Shown here piece after piece: positions 1 to 7,497 of a stretch of 32,767 bases of DNA. A program made the translations under genes and the position numbers. Each line of letters opens with the position of its first letter. Position 1 is the stretch's first letter. A model generated the notes under the pieces. It was not told where the DNA came from. It saw only the letters and a list, made by a program, of their open reading frames with translations, and made no database searches. The stretch is taken from assembly GCA_964610045.1 (NCBI GenBank), contig CAZSUN010000039.1:1-32767 (forward strand). Reading direction: 5' to 3'. Source of the DNA: JACCYX01 sp964610045 (GTDB taxonomy: Bacteria; Chloroflexota; Chloroflexia; Thermomicrobiales; UBA6265).

Positions 1-36
1 CGCAGGTTCCGGGTTCGAGCCCCGGGGGAGTCACCA
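1..36 (+). tRNA. tRNA gene, 3' part only (anticodon outside window)
   Basis: The T-arm is canonical. Stem CCGGG (9-13) pairs with CCCGG (21-25) around the 7-nt loop TTCGAGC (14-20). It is followed by a 7-nt acceptor 3' strand (26-32), discriminator A33 and an encoded CCA (34-36). Bases 4-8 (AGGTT) fit a normal 5-nt variable loop. The anticodon lies upstream of the window, so the amino acid cannot be assigned; the 5' acceptor strand should read GACTCCC. Confidence 0.85.
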
Positions 37-53
37 TGAGGCATACAGGCAAC

Positions 54-87
54 GGAGAAAGGCGATCCGAGCGGGTCGCCTTTCTCC
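54..87 (+). terminator. Hairpin terminator after the tRNA
   Basis: A perfect 12-bp stem is formed by GGAGAAAGGCGA (54-65) and TCGCCTTTCTCC (76-87), with a 10-nt loop. It starts 17 bases after the CCA of the tRNA. There is no long T-run, but position and stem strength fit a factor-independent or processing-type terminator for the tRNA transcript. Confidence 0.65.
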
Positions 88-151
88 TTGCTGGCGCCGG
101 AGGCGGTGACGTCTACTTGGAGACTCCGCTGCTCCGACGGAGGTGGCGGCC

Positions 152-166
152 CGCGATGCAATCGCG
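152..166. repeat. Short perfect inverted repeat
   Basis: CGCGAT (152-157) and ATCGCG (161-166) flank a 3-nt spacer. It lies in the 265-bp gene-free stretch between the tRNA and the STAND gene stop. It could be a small hairpin or a protein-binding palindrome, or simply chance. Confidence 0.3.
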
Positions 167-210
167 ATCCGGTTCGATTGGCGGTTCACGACTACCGATG
201 CCCGGACCAA

Positions 211-257
211 GAGCATGCGCCGACAGACAGGTTCACCCTGCCTGTTGGCGCATGCTC
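211..257. terminator. Long imperfect hairpin between convergent transcripts
   Basis: The 21-nt arms (211-231 and 237-257) pair with a 5-nt loop TTCAC. The outer 10-11 bp (GAGCATGCGCC / GGCGCATGCTC) are perfect. The inner half has one G-U pair and one A-C mismatch. It sits 45 bases beyond the stop codon of the minus-strand STAND gene and also beyond the tRNA. A bidirectional terminator is the simplest reading. No clear T-run follows on either strand, so a small structured RNA or a mobile-element remnant cannot be excluded. Confidence 0.5.
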
Positions 258-301
258 CAAACTCTGGAGGCTGTCCCCTGCGATTGAGGCCTGACAGACC
301 G

Positions 302-3300
302 CTACGAAGGGAATCCCATCGCCGTATCCGCGAGGCCCTGTTCGGCGGCGGCGGCGGACTGGGCATTCGTTTCGGCAAGATGGGCAAGCGCATCCAGCAT
401 GGCCGGATCGTGCTTGTGCTCGGCGAGGACCAGCCGCGCCAACACCACGTCCAGCGCGGTAGGGTTGTTCACCGCCGTTGGCAGCACCTGGCGGATCGCG
501 GCGATCCGGTCCTGATCGGTCAGGGACGGATCGGCTAGCGCGCGGGCCGCGAACCTCGCCGCGAGTAACGCCGGTAGGCCGGGATCCGGAATGTTGACTG
601 GTGTGCCTGGATCGAGTGGCCGATGTGGATCTGACCCAAGCTCGGGATTCAGCCGGATCAGGGCATCATCCGACCGCTGGTACACCCAGGATAGTCCCGC
701 AATAGTGTTTGGGTCACGCATTCGGTTCGGTAGAGGCACCGACGTTAGAGGGTGGCGATACCGATAGGACTCGCCCACGATGTGTAGAGCGGCGAACTCC
801 GGCGCGCCGGGATCCTGACGCAGGCGACTGGACGTATCCAGCACGTCGAATTCACTGGACCACCAGCGTTCGGACAATGCGTTGAATCGAGCGGTGGTCC
901 TGGCACAAAAGACTGGGTCCTGGATGTTGTGCGCTGATTCCCGCGCGGCAGCCAGCGACTTTTCGCGGAATTCGTGCCCACCATTCGCCACCTCGATCGC
1001 CTCCGTCATGGCCAGGCATGCCAACGCGTTGAACCCGGCGTAACCGAACGGCAACTGGACAGCGAGCCTCATCAATTCGCCGGTCTCGAGAAGTTTGTCT
1101 GGAAGGCGTGAATAGGCCTCCGCCAAGGCGGCAAGCCTTCTCCGGGTCAATCCCCAGGTATCTCCCCTGGCCTGGACATCCGATTCCGCCGGAAACAGCC
1201 AACGTGCCTCGCTGAGCGCTTCGGCACGCGCCATTTCAAGGTCGCCGGATGCTCCTGGGACGCCAGCCGCTACCTGCATGGCGCGAACCGCATATTCGAG
1301 CGCGCCGTGGAAGCCGCCCCGGTTGGGGGAGAGGGCCGACTCTCCCAGGGCGGTGACCCATTGCCGGATCCACTCCTGGTTGGGGTGCCGAAGCACCGAG
1401 GCGAGGAGCTCCCACAGCGATCCCTTGCGATACTGCGCATAGCCATACGAAGAGTGAAGCGCCACGTATCTCGCCAGAAGCTTCCCGCCAGCCGGCGGAT
1501 CCGCGGCGGCGAACGCAACCAGCGCAGGGCCGTTCTCCGCCGCCAGGAACGCTCCGTCGTCGCCGATCGGCTCGGACTGGTTCTGCCTGTTCAATAGCTC
1601 TATTTGCGCCCCGGAGAGCATCGAGATATCGAGAGCGGCGGAACCGAGGCGGGCCACCATCACTTCGGCTTCGGCGGCTGAGGGCGGTGAAGGCAGGGAA
1701 ACACTGGGCAGCGACGTACCGTCAAGGGAGGAGTTGACTCGCTCCAGCAGGATCTTCAGGGAACCGTACGCGCCATGTTCCTTCGCCACGCGGTCGCGCA
1801 GCGTCCGCGCCTTCGATGGGTCATGATCGGCCGCCAACCACGCAACGATGAGGAGTAGCGCGTTGTACCAGTTCGAATCCAGTTCCAGGTAGAAGAGATC
1901 GAGACGCCGTTCCGCGCGTTCGACCTCGCCGCGCCGGGCAAGGTCGAAGATTGGCTGGGCTCTCGCCATTTCGCGCCGAAGGGTCACCGCCTCGATGGCA
2001 ACGCGTGCCGCGTCAAGCGGCTCGGCCCGTACATCGCTGCTGATGATCTCAAGCACGCGCATCAGCGCGTGATCCAGCGCCGTCGGGTCACCAAACCGGG
2101 TCAGGTACTCTCGCTGGAATGATTCATCGAGCGCAAGCGCCTGGGCTAGCCGCGCCAGCTCGTGGTACTCGATGGGCGATAGAGATGGATCGGCTGACTC
2201 AACCATGTGGATGAGCGCGTGTCGCAGGCCGTACTCGTCACAGTTCTTCCACTGACCCGCAAACTGGTCGATATACCACTCGGCTATGGCCCTGTGCGTC
2301 GACGGGAGATCAACACGGGTTTCGAGGAAGTCGGTAAAGGAGCGGTGCTCGACATGCCACACGTCGTCCATGCCATCTCGTGGGACGCGGCGAAGCACGC
2401 GTTTCCACAGCCGGAGCGCGCCAAGGTCTATCTCGTCTGGATCAAGGCCCAGTTGATCGGCGAGCCATTTGACGGTGACCGGCTCGGCCGCGACCGCCAG
2501 TCGCTCGATGACGGGTCTGTGGAGCCGCTTCCATGTGTCGATATCGTCCGTGAGTTCTTCCCGCGCGTCGTTCCAGAGGCGGGCATAGTACTCTTCCAGG
2601 CCTCTTGGCAATGACTCCAGTCGCAGCGACGCATCAGGCTCCGCGGCGGCGAGGTCATCCAGCACATATTCAACAAACCGGAAATTTCCAAGACTGGCTT
2701 CACTCAACCTGCTGACGAAAACATCGGCGGGCACCGGAGGGTTCGCGCGGGCCAGCTTGTCTTGGATGATGCTGTTCCTTGACGCGTGCCACAGAAACGC
2801 GCTGACATCCGAGGTCTGTTCCAGTGAGTCGTGCTCGATTCGCAGGATGTGGTGTGGAGTATTGGGCGCGGTGATAAGCCTGTCAGTCGTTGGGCGCCTC
2901 GTAATGACGACATAGACGCCATGTGGGGGATAGGTCGGGATCAACAGCGGGTTCGCCCGGGGATGCGGTTTCTCCGCTTCGTCGAGCCCATCCACAACCA
3001 GCCACACTGGCCGGTTCCCGGTGCTGGCGGCGGCGCGCGCCATGACCTCACTCAGGAATGTCGAGTCTTCGCCCGCCCGCGGAGGAAGCTGGGTGTACTT
3101 CAGGTTGTACCGGAGAATTAGCTCACTGGCCATGTGGGTGAGGAACTGCCGTGCTTCACGAACCCCTGTGCTCACATCCGCGAAGAATGAAATGGCGTCG
3201 TAGCGCCGGGAGATTTCCGCGGCGAGGGCCGTCTTGCCAAGACCTCCATCGGCCACGATTTCAAAGAACCCGAATGGATGCTGGCGGCGGAATAATCCCA

Positions 3301-3484
3301 GTTCGTCAAACACTCGTTCGCGTCCGACAAAGTCTTTGACAATGGCGCCGGACCTGACAGGGAACATCCTCACGAAGTTGGCGGGAGATCGGGATCCATC
3401 ACCGAAGTAGATATCGCCCTGTGGGCTGTACACTTCGGCGGTTAGCTGACCAATGGAGGAATCCCGGACTTCCACACCAATCAC
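302..3484 (-). CDS. STAND-family P-loop NTPase with C-terminal helical repeats (1060 aa)
   Basis: This is a large signal-transduction NTPase of the STAND (NACHT/NB-ARC-like) class. A short Gly/Asp-rich N-terminus (1-45) leads into a VGRERVFDEL motif (53-62), which commonly precedes STAND P-loops. The Walker A is ADGGLGKT (78-85, K84), with Ala in place of the usual first Gly. Walker B is WLVVDGLDEA (161-170), and VVITRRP (192-198) is the sensor-like strand. The rest (about 300-1060) is almost wholly helical and Ala/Leu/Glu-rich, as in TPR/ARM-type sensing scaffolds. No effector domain such as TIR, nuclease or protease is visible, so the effector may be separate; the small gene 32 bp upstream is the obvious candidate partner. 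The start is GTG without a clear Shine-Dalgarno site, so the N-terminus is uncertain. In this family, ligand binding triggers NTP-driven oligomerisation. A role in defence or stress sensing is inferred. Confidence 0.8.
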   Translation of the reverse strand: MIGVEVRDSSIGQLTAEVYSPQGDIYFGDGSRSPANFVRMFPVRSGAIVKDFVGRERVFDELGLFRRQHPFGFFEIVADGGLGKTALAAEISRRYDAISFFADVSTGVREARQFLTHMASELILRYNLKYTQLPPRAGEDSTFLSEVMARAAASTGNRPVWLVVDGLDEAEKPHPRANPLLIPTYPPHGVYVVITRRPTTDRLITAPNTPHHILRIEHDSLEQTSDVSAFLWHASRNSIIQDKLARANPPVPADVFVSRLSEASLGNFRFVEYVLDDLAAAEPDASLRLESLPRGLEEYYARLWNDAREELTDDIDTWKRLHRPVIERLAVAAEPVTVKWLADQLGLDPDEIDLGALRLWKRVLRRVPRDGMDDVWHVEHRSFTDFLETRVDLPSTHRAIAEWYIDQFAGQWKNCDEYGLRHALIHMVESADPSLSPIEYHELARLAQALALDESFQREYLTRFGDPTALDHALMRVLEIISSDVRAEPLDAARVAIEAVTLRREMARAQPIFDLARRGEVERAERRLDLFYLELDSNWYNALLLIVAWLAADHDPSKARTLRDRVAKEHGAYGSLKILLERVNSSLDGTSLPSVSLPSPPSAAEAEVMVARLGSAALDISMLSGAQIELLNRQNQSEPIGDDGAFLAAENGPALVAFAAADPPAGGKLLARYVALHSSYGYAQYRKGSLWELLASVLRHPNQEWIRQWVTALGESALSPNRGGFHGALEYAVRAMQVAAGVPGASGDLEMARAEALSEARWLFPAESDVQARGDTWGLTRRRLAALAEAYSRLPDKLLETGELMRLAVQLPFGYAGFNALACLAMTEAIEVANGGHEFREKSLAAARESAHNIQDPVFCARTTARFNALSERWWSSEFDVLDTSSRLRQDPGAPEFAALHIVGESYRYRHPLTSVPLPNRMRDPNTIAGLSWVYQRSDDALIRLNPELGSDPHRPLDPGTPVNIPDPGLPALLAARFAARALADPSLTDQDRIAAIRQVLPTAVNNPTALDVVLARLVLAEHKHDPAMLDALAHLAETNAQSAAAAEQGLADTAMGFPS

Positions 3485-3516
3485 GCTGGGAGTGGCCGTC
3501 GTTCCATTGGCGGGCG

Positions 3517-4002
3517 CTACTTCCCCTGCCGTTTTGGGTGGGGTTGCCCTCCGGTAACCCTGATTCCATCGAACGTGGCGGCGCCGTCGATATCCGCGCC
3601 TTCCACCTTCACGCCCGTGACAGGGCCTTCACCCGCGGACACCTCAATGTCTCGCACATTCAGTTCCCCGGCTCGAAAGTCCACGAGGTGGAGGCCGAAC
3701 GAGCGTGCCACTTCAGGATCGTCCGACACGATCGCATCCATCAGGTCTCTCGCGCTCGTCACGAGTTCCGCGTCGGTGGTCGCTCCCAGGGCGGTGAGTT
3801 CCTGGCCGACGCCATCTTGACGCGCCTCCTTGTCAGGGGCTTTCTCAAGATGTTCGACACTCTCGCGAGCAGCGTCGTAGCGATCCTGAAGTATCCGCTT
3901 GAGGGCGTCATAAGCGGCCCGCAAGGCATCGGTCGCCACTGGTTTGGCTGCGGCGGCGGCTCCCGCCGCCAGCGCCGTGACGATAAGGCTTACTGGTTCC
4001 AT
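3517..4002 (-). CDS. Small partner protein of the STAND NTPase, possible effector/adaptor (161 aa)
   Basis: The N-terminus (1-20) begins MEPVSLIVTALAAGAAAAA and is a hydrophobic Ala-rich helix. Amphipathic helices follow (to about 110) with many charged residues. The C-terminal 45 residues look beta-rich, with short Val/Ile-Asp/Glu-Gly repeats resembling a small solenoid. I recall similar N-termini in small proteins beside STAND NTPases in bacterial conflict loci, but cannot name a family. The ATG at 4002 is chosen because GGAAGGTGG lies 5 nt upstream and because an upstream extension to 4116 would run through a consensus -10 box. The gene is followed after 32 bp by the STAND gene, so they are probably co-transcribed. 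The N-terminal helix could insert in membranes or only be a helical-bundle core; the sequence does not decide. Confidence 0.7.
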   Translation of the reverse strand: MEPVSLIVTALAAGAAAAAKPVATDALRAAYDALKRILQDRYDAARESVEHLEKAPDKEARQDGVGQELTALGATTDAELVTSARDLMDAIVSDDPEVARSFGLHLVDFRAGELNVRDIEVSAGEGPVTGVKVEGADIDGAATFDGIRVTGGQPHPKRQGK

Positions 4003-4007
4003 TGTTT

Positions 4008-4016
4008 CCACCTTCC
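4008..4016 (-). promoter_or_regulatory. Ribosome binding site that sets the start of the 161-aa gene
   Basis: On the minus strand GGAAGGTGG precedes ATG(4002) by 5 nt. This favours the 161-aa protein over the 199-residue reading from 4116. Confidence 0.6.
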
Positions 4017-4107
4017 GTCGCGTAAGGATGCCGCGATTCTTCGATGACAAGCTACCGGACCACGCCAAGCTCCAAGTTACGTCTTCGTTTTCCGTTCTGA
4101 GTGCGAC

Positions 4108-4127
4108 ATTATACATGCCAGGCTGGC
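4108..4127 (-). promoter_or_regulatory. Candidate promoter (perfect TATAAT) with overlapping palindrome for the STAND pair
   Basis: Read on the minus strand, TATAAT (4113 to 4108) is a perfect -10 hexamer. Immediately upstream is the palindrome GCCAG-C-CTGGC (4127 to 4117), which falls in the -10/-35 spacer and could be an operator. No good -35 is seen at 16-18 bp. Transcription would start near 4101, leaving a leader of about 100 nt before ATG(4002). The element begins only a few bases after the stop of the upstream SARP-like gene, so the STAND pair may have its own control. Confidence 0.45.
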
Positions 4128-4134
4128 GATAAGA

Positions 4135-5103
4135 TCATGAACTCCCGGACTCGCCATGAATCGTGGATTGGGGCATGCCGCCGCCGTGATTGATCGGCGA
4201 GGTGGTATCCGAGATATGGTGCTGGACGAGGTGATCGAGTTCGCCAAGAAGTGTCTGGGCCTGCCACAGCTTTTCCCGCAGGCTGGAAAGCTGCGCCGTG
4301 ATGTCCTGGGATACCGAATCCTCGATGACATCCAGTGGCTGGGGAGCGGGTTCCGTGACGCGAGAGAGGAGCTCCTCGGTATCCTTGCTCGGGCGAATGC
4401 CGAAGTCTTCGAGTAGCGCACTCTGGCAGCGCTGGTACTGGCGAAATGCCGCGGTGCGGTCGCCCATGAGGTGGTGCATTCGCATCAGGTTTCGATGCGT
4501 GCGCTCATGCGAGCGGTCAATCCGCAGAATGCGAAGGCCGTAGTCGATTCCGCGTTCATAGAGTCGATGGGCCTCACAGTAGTCCATCAGTTTTTCCAGC
4601 AGAATCATGTAGTTGGTTCGCATGCGCTGACGTTCTTCCAGGCACCAGTCCTGATACCACCCTTCGAGAAGATCGCCGGTATAGAGTTCGATCGCGGATC
4701 GTGCGATTCCGGCATGCTCCGGGGTTAGATCCTTGCCTGGAACCTCCTGGACCATGGTCATCGCCGAGGCGAATTCGGTTACGTCCGCCCACACATCCGC
4801 GTTGGCGTTCAGGCGGATCCAGTCCGGCTCGACGATGAGGACGCCGCCGCTTCCCTGTCCTTCCGTCGGGCGAAGCGCGTTTTGCACCTGCCACAACGAC
4901 TGGCGCAGGTATTTACGCGGCTGTGAGGTCGGCATGTGACTCCAGAGCACGTCGGCGAGCATTTCGCGGTGGTACCCATGACGCGCACCCAGAAGCAGGT
5001 AGCTGACGAGCTCCTGGGCTTTGGTGTTTTGGAGACCTTCCAGGGGAAGATCGTCATACATCGCGCTAAAGCGGCCAAAAAGCTGGAAGGAGACTCTGCC
5101 CAT
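4135..5103 (-). CDS. SARP-type transcriptional regulator with BTAD domain (322 aa)
   Basis: The N-terminal 100 residues fit an OmpR-like winged helix of the SARP/BTAD class, including FQLFGRFSAM, then KAQELVSYLLL, and the LADVLW and RKYLRQSLWQVQNAL helices. Residues about 110-255 form the all-helical bacterial transcriptional activator domain, with ELYTGDLLEGWYQDWCLEER and later the helices ending FRQYQRCQSALLEDFGI, a BTAD hallmark. The C-terminus (about 265-305) is a probable coiled coil, followed by a polar Ser/Gly-rich tail. ATG(5103) has AGGGAGA upstream. The gene is transcribed away from the eCIS operon across a shared 395-bp region, the usual arrangement for a pathway-specific activator. 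Control of the injection-system operon is inferred. The protein lacks the large ATPase part of long LAL/AfsR regulators. Confidence 0.85.
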   Translation of the reverse strand: MGRVSFQLFGRFSAMYDDLPLEGLQNTKAQELVSYLLLGARHGYHREMLADVLWSHMPTSQPRKYLRQSLWQVQNALRPTEGQGSGGVLIVEPDWIRLNANADVWADVTEFASAMTMVQEVPGKDLTPEHAGIARSAIELYTGDLLEGWYQDWCLEERQRMRTNYMILLEKLMDYCEAHRLYERGIDYGLRILRIDRSHERTHRNLMRMHHLMGDRTAAFRQYQRCQSALLEDFGIRPSKDTEELLSRVTEPAPQPLDVIEDSVSQDITAQLSSLREKLWQAQTLLGELDHLVQHHISDTTSPINHGGGMPQSTIHGESGSS

Positions 5104-5498
5104 GTATTGTCTCCCTGGGTCACATGCCGGCTGTCACGGTCAGGTCCCTACATGGAGATTCCTGCCAACATAGTACCTGCGAGATCGCGAAATCACATCT
5201 GTAACGCGCAAACCCGATCCACAACCGAAGCATGGGGTGCATAAACGACGACCGTGGACTCGTTCGCTTCGGCGCGGGTCGGATGGATCGATCCAGGCGC
5301 ACCGGTGAAGCGACGCCAAAGGGACGATTGGGAGACGCCTGGAGATACGGCGCCCGGTAAAATCGCGAAAAAGGTGCTCGGCTGTATTAACCGGATCGCG
5401 TCCCAGGCTCGACTGCCCAGTTTTGGCAGGCTCTTTGACCCGGTCGCCTCGTCGCCCGGGGAGCGCCCGCCAGGTGACGCGACGCAAGGAGGTCACCC
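5104..5498. promoter_or_regulatory. Divergent intergenic control region of the eCIS operon and its regulator
   Basis: This 395-bp stretch has no convincing gene. It holds repeated GTCAC/GTCAG pentamers (5119-5123, 5133-5137, 5139-5143) near the regulator start, a GGATCGATCC palindrome (5285-5294), a small CTGCC/GGCAG hairpin (5413-5429), and two GTCGCC copies 8 bp apart (5443-5448, 5451-5456). SARP proteins bind short direct repeats, so these are candidate sites. A weak -10-like TATTAA (5385-5390) lacks a partner -35. No promoter can be fixed with confidence. It ends in a strong AAGGAGG (5486-5492) 6 nt before ATG(5499). Confidence 0.5.
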
Positions 5499-5882
5499 AT
5501 GGCGCAAACGATCACATGGTCCGCCCAGATCGACGTGGCGGCTGGTCCCCGGCTCCCGGCCAATGGCTCCATCGATGTCGAGGCCTACGACAGGATCGCT
5601 ATCACGCTGGAGGCCGGCGCGGCGGGTGTGGATGTGGAATTGCAGCCGGGAGGGGCCGGGCAGGTGGTTCTATTGATGGTGAAGGCAAGCGAATATGACC
5701 CGGCCATCACGTATAGCGCGGACGGTGGCGGCACCGCATTCGCGCTGGACGCACCGCTCATCCTGATCGGCGCCGGCGCGATTGATCTTCTGGGGGGACC
5801 GCCGAACACATTCCAGTGGGACAACGGCACCGTCGCGGCGGTCCATATCGATATCTTCATCGGACGCAAAGCAACGCCCTAG
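5499..5882 (+). CDS. Unassigned beta-rich protein, first gene of the eCIS operon (127 aa)
   Basis: I do not recognise a named domain. The sequence has no signal peptide, Cys, membrane segment or coiled coil. It reads as alternating beta-strands with Gly/Ala/Asp turns: ITWSAQIDV, RIAITLEAG, VDVELQPG, QVVLLMVKAS, ALDAPLILIGAGAIDLLGG and a last strand AAVHIDIFIGR. This suggests a compact beta-sandwich or beta-barrel. The Shine-Dalgarno site is excellent (AAGGAGG, spacing 6), and the leader GGAGGTCACC before ATGGCGCA is nearly the same as that of the tube gene at 7498, suggesting similarly high expression. Its place just before the sheath suggests a structural or surface-decoration role in the particle, but that is only positional inference. 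Confidence 0.75.
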   Translation: MAQTITWSAQIDVAAGPRLPANGSIDVEAYDRIAITLEAGAAGVDVELQPGGAGQVVLLMVKASEYDPAITYSADGGGTAFALDAPLILIGAGAIDLLGGPPNTFQWDNGTVAAVHIDIFIGRKATP

Positions 5883-5927
5883 TGGTTGACATGGTTTTCG
5901 CCGCGGCGCGGCAAGGAGTGAAGCCAG

Positions 5928-7487
5928 ATGTCACTGAACCTGAGCTACCCTGGCGTGTATATCCAGGAGCTGGAATCGGATGTTCGGACGATTACGGGCG
6001 TCTCGACATCCATCACGGCGTTTATTGGCCGTGCGCTCCGCGGGCCGGTGGACGAGCCGACCGGGATTTTCAGTTTCGCTGATTTCGATCGCTCGTTCGG
6101 CGGACTCTGGGTGGACAGCCGGATGAGCCACTCGGTGCGCCAGTTCTTCCTGAACGGCGGTGCGGAGGCGCTGATCGTTCGCGTTCATCGCGAGAGCGCG
6201 GCCGGAGCTCGTGACCGATCGTTCGCCGACTTCCCGGCGGGCGCGGGAGACCCGCTGCGGATCGAGGCCTCGAGTCCCGGTGAGTGGGGCGATTCCCTCT
6301 GGGTGAACGTCGATCATGAGACACGTGACCAAAACGACCCGGCGCCGGTTTTGTTCAACCTTATGGTTCAGGAGCGAAACCCGGCGAACCCGACCGAGGT
6401 TGTTGGCACGGAGCAGCATCGGAACCTGTCGCTCGATCCCAACTCCCCTCGGTTCGTCACGGACGTCCTTCGCGCGGAGTCCGACCTGGTTCGCGTCGCG
6501 GACGGGGCGGCGATGCCGAACGTTCGGCCAGATTCGGGCGCGGCCGTGAATCTCGCCAACGGTTCCAACGGTGGCGACATTGGCGTCGCTCAGGTCTCCG
6601 ATCCTGGTCTGGCAAAAGACAGGCGGGGCCTATGGGCACTCGAAAAAGCCGACCTGTTCAATCTGCTGTGCATCCCCCCATTCACCGACGAAGCAGAGGT
6701 TCCAGCGGGGACCTGGGAAATAGCGGCGGGATACTGCGAGGGCCGGCGCGCCATGTTGCTGGTCGACTCGAATAGCGCGTGGGATCGCGCGATCAAGGTG
6801 GATGCCGCCGCCATTAATGCGCATGTGGTTTCGCGGAGCCCAAACGCGGCGATGTACTTTCCCTGGGTTTGCTCCCCGAATCCTCTCAAGGAGAACCGGC
6901 TTGAGCCGTTCGCCCCGTCTGGCGCGATTGCTGGGGCGATCGCACGCACGGACGCGACTCGCGGCATCTGGAAGGCGCCCGCCGGGCAGGACGCCACACT
7001 GCGAGGCGTGCAGGAGCTTGCCGTTTCGATGACGGACGAGGAAAACGGGAAGATCAACCCGCTCGGCGTCAATGCGCTGCGGTCGTTCCGGGTTGCCGGA
7101 CGGGTGGTTTGGGGGGCGCGGACGCTTGTGGGCGCGGATCAGCTGGCGTCTCAATGGAAGTACCTGCCGGTTCGCAGGCTCGCCCTCTACATCGAGGAAA
7201 GCCTCTATCGCGGAACCCAATGGGTGGTCTTCGAGCCGAACGATGAGCCTTTGTGGTCTCAAATCCGGCTGAATCTCGGGACGTTCATGCACGATCTGTT
7301 CATTTCGGGCGCATTCCAGGGAACGGCGCCGCGAGATGCGTACTTCGTGAAGTGCAATAGCGAGACGACGACGCAGAGCGATATCGACCGGGGCATCGTG
7401 AACATCGTCGTCGGATTCGCGCCGTTGAAGCCGGCGGAATTCGTGGTGATCCAGATCCAGCAGATCGCACGGCAGGCCGAGGCCTAG
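5928..7487 (+). CDS. Contractile sheath protein (519 aa)
   Basis: This is a phage tail sheath family protein (T4 gp18 / Afp2-4, Pvc2-4 type). The hallmark N-terminus YPGVYIQE is at residues 7-14, followed by GVSTSITAFIGRALRGP and SFADFDRSFGGL. The C-terminal domain carries RGTQWVVFEPNDEPLWSQIR, the ISGAFQG strand, AYFVKCN, and the terminal GFAPLKPAEFVVIQIQQ handshake strand. About 520 residues is normal for eCIS sheaths. AAGGAG (5913-5918) lies 9 nt before the ATG. It polymerises around the inner tube in an extended state and contracts to drive the tube into a target. Only one sheath gene is present here, whereas PVC and Afp have three paralogues. The tube gene follows after 10 bp. Confidence 0.97.
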   Translation: MSLNLSYPGVYIQELESDVRTITGVSTSITAFIGRALRGPVDEPTGIFSFADFDRSFGGLWVDSRMSHSVRQFFLNGGAEALIVRVHRESAAGARDRSFADFPAGAGDPLRIEASSPGEWGDSLWVNVDHETRDQNDPAPVLFNLMVQERNPANPTEVVGTEQHRNLSLDPNSPRFVTDVLRAESDLVRVADGAAMPNVRPDSGAAVNLANGSNGGDIGVAQVSDPGLAKDRRGLWALEKADLFNLLCIPPFTDEAEVPAGTWEIAAGYCEGRRAMLLVDSNSAWDRAIKVDAAAINAHVVSRSPNAAMYFPWVCSPNPLKENRLEPFAPSGAIAGAIARTDATRGIWKAPAGQDATLRGVQELAVSMTDEENGKINPLGVNALRSFRVAGRVVWGARTLVGADQLASQWKYLPVRRLALYIEESLYRGTQWVVFEPNDEPLWSQIRLNLGTFMHDLFISGAFQGTAPRDAYFVKCNSETTTQSDIDRGIVNIVVGFAPLKPAEFVVIQIQQIARQAEA

Positions 7488-7497
7488 GGAGGTCACC

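Noticed and set aside
4003..4116. N-terminal extension of the small STAND partner up to 4116
   Set aside because: It would cover a perfect TATAAT and leader, while ATG(4002) has a good ribosome site and begins a typical hydrophobic N-terminus.
5254..5698. Alternative plus-strand frames across the control region
   Set aside because: No ribosome sites, Arg-rich low-complexity translations, and they run into the well-supported 127-aa gene in another frame.
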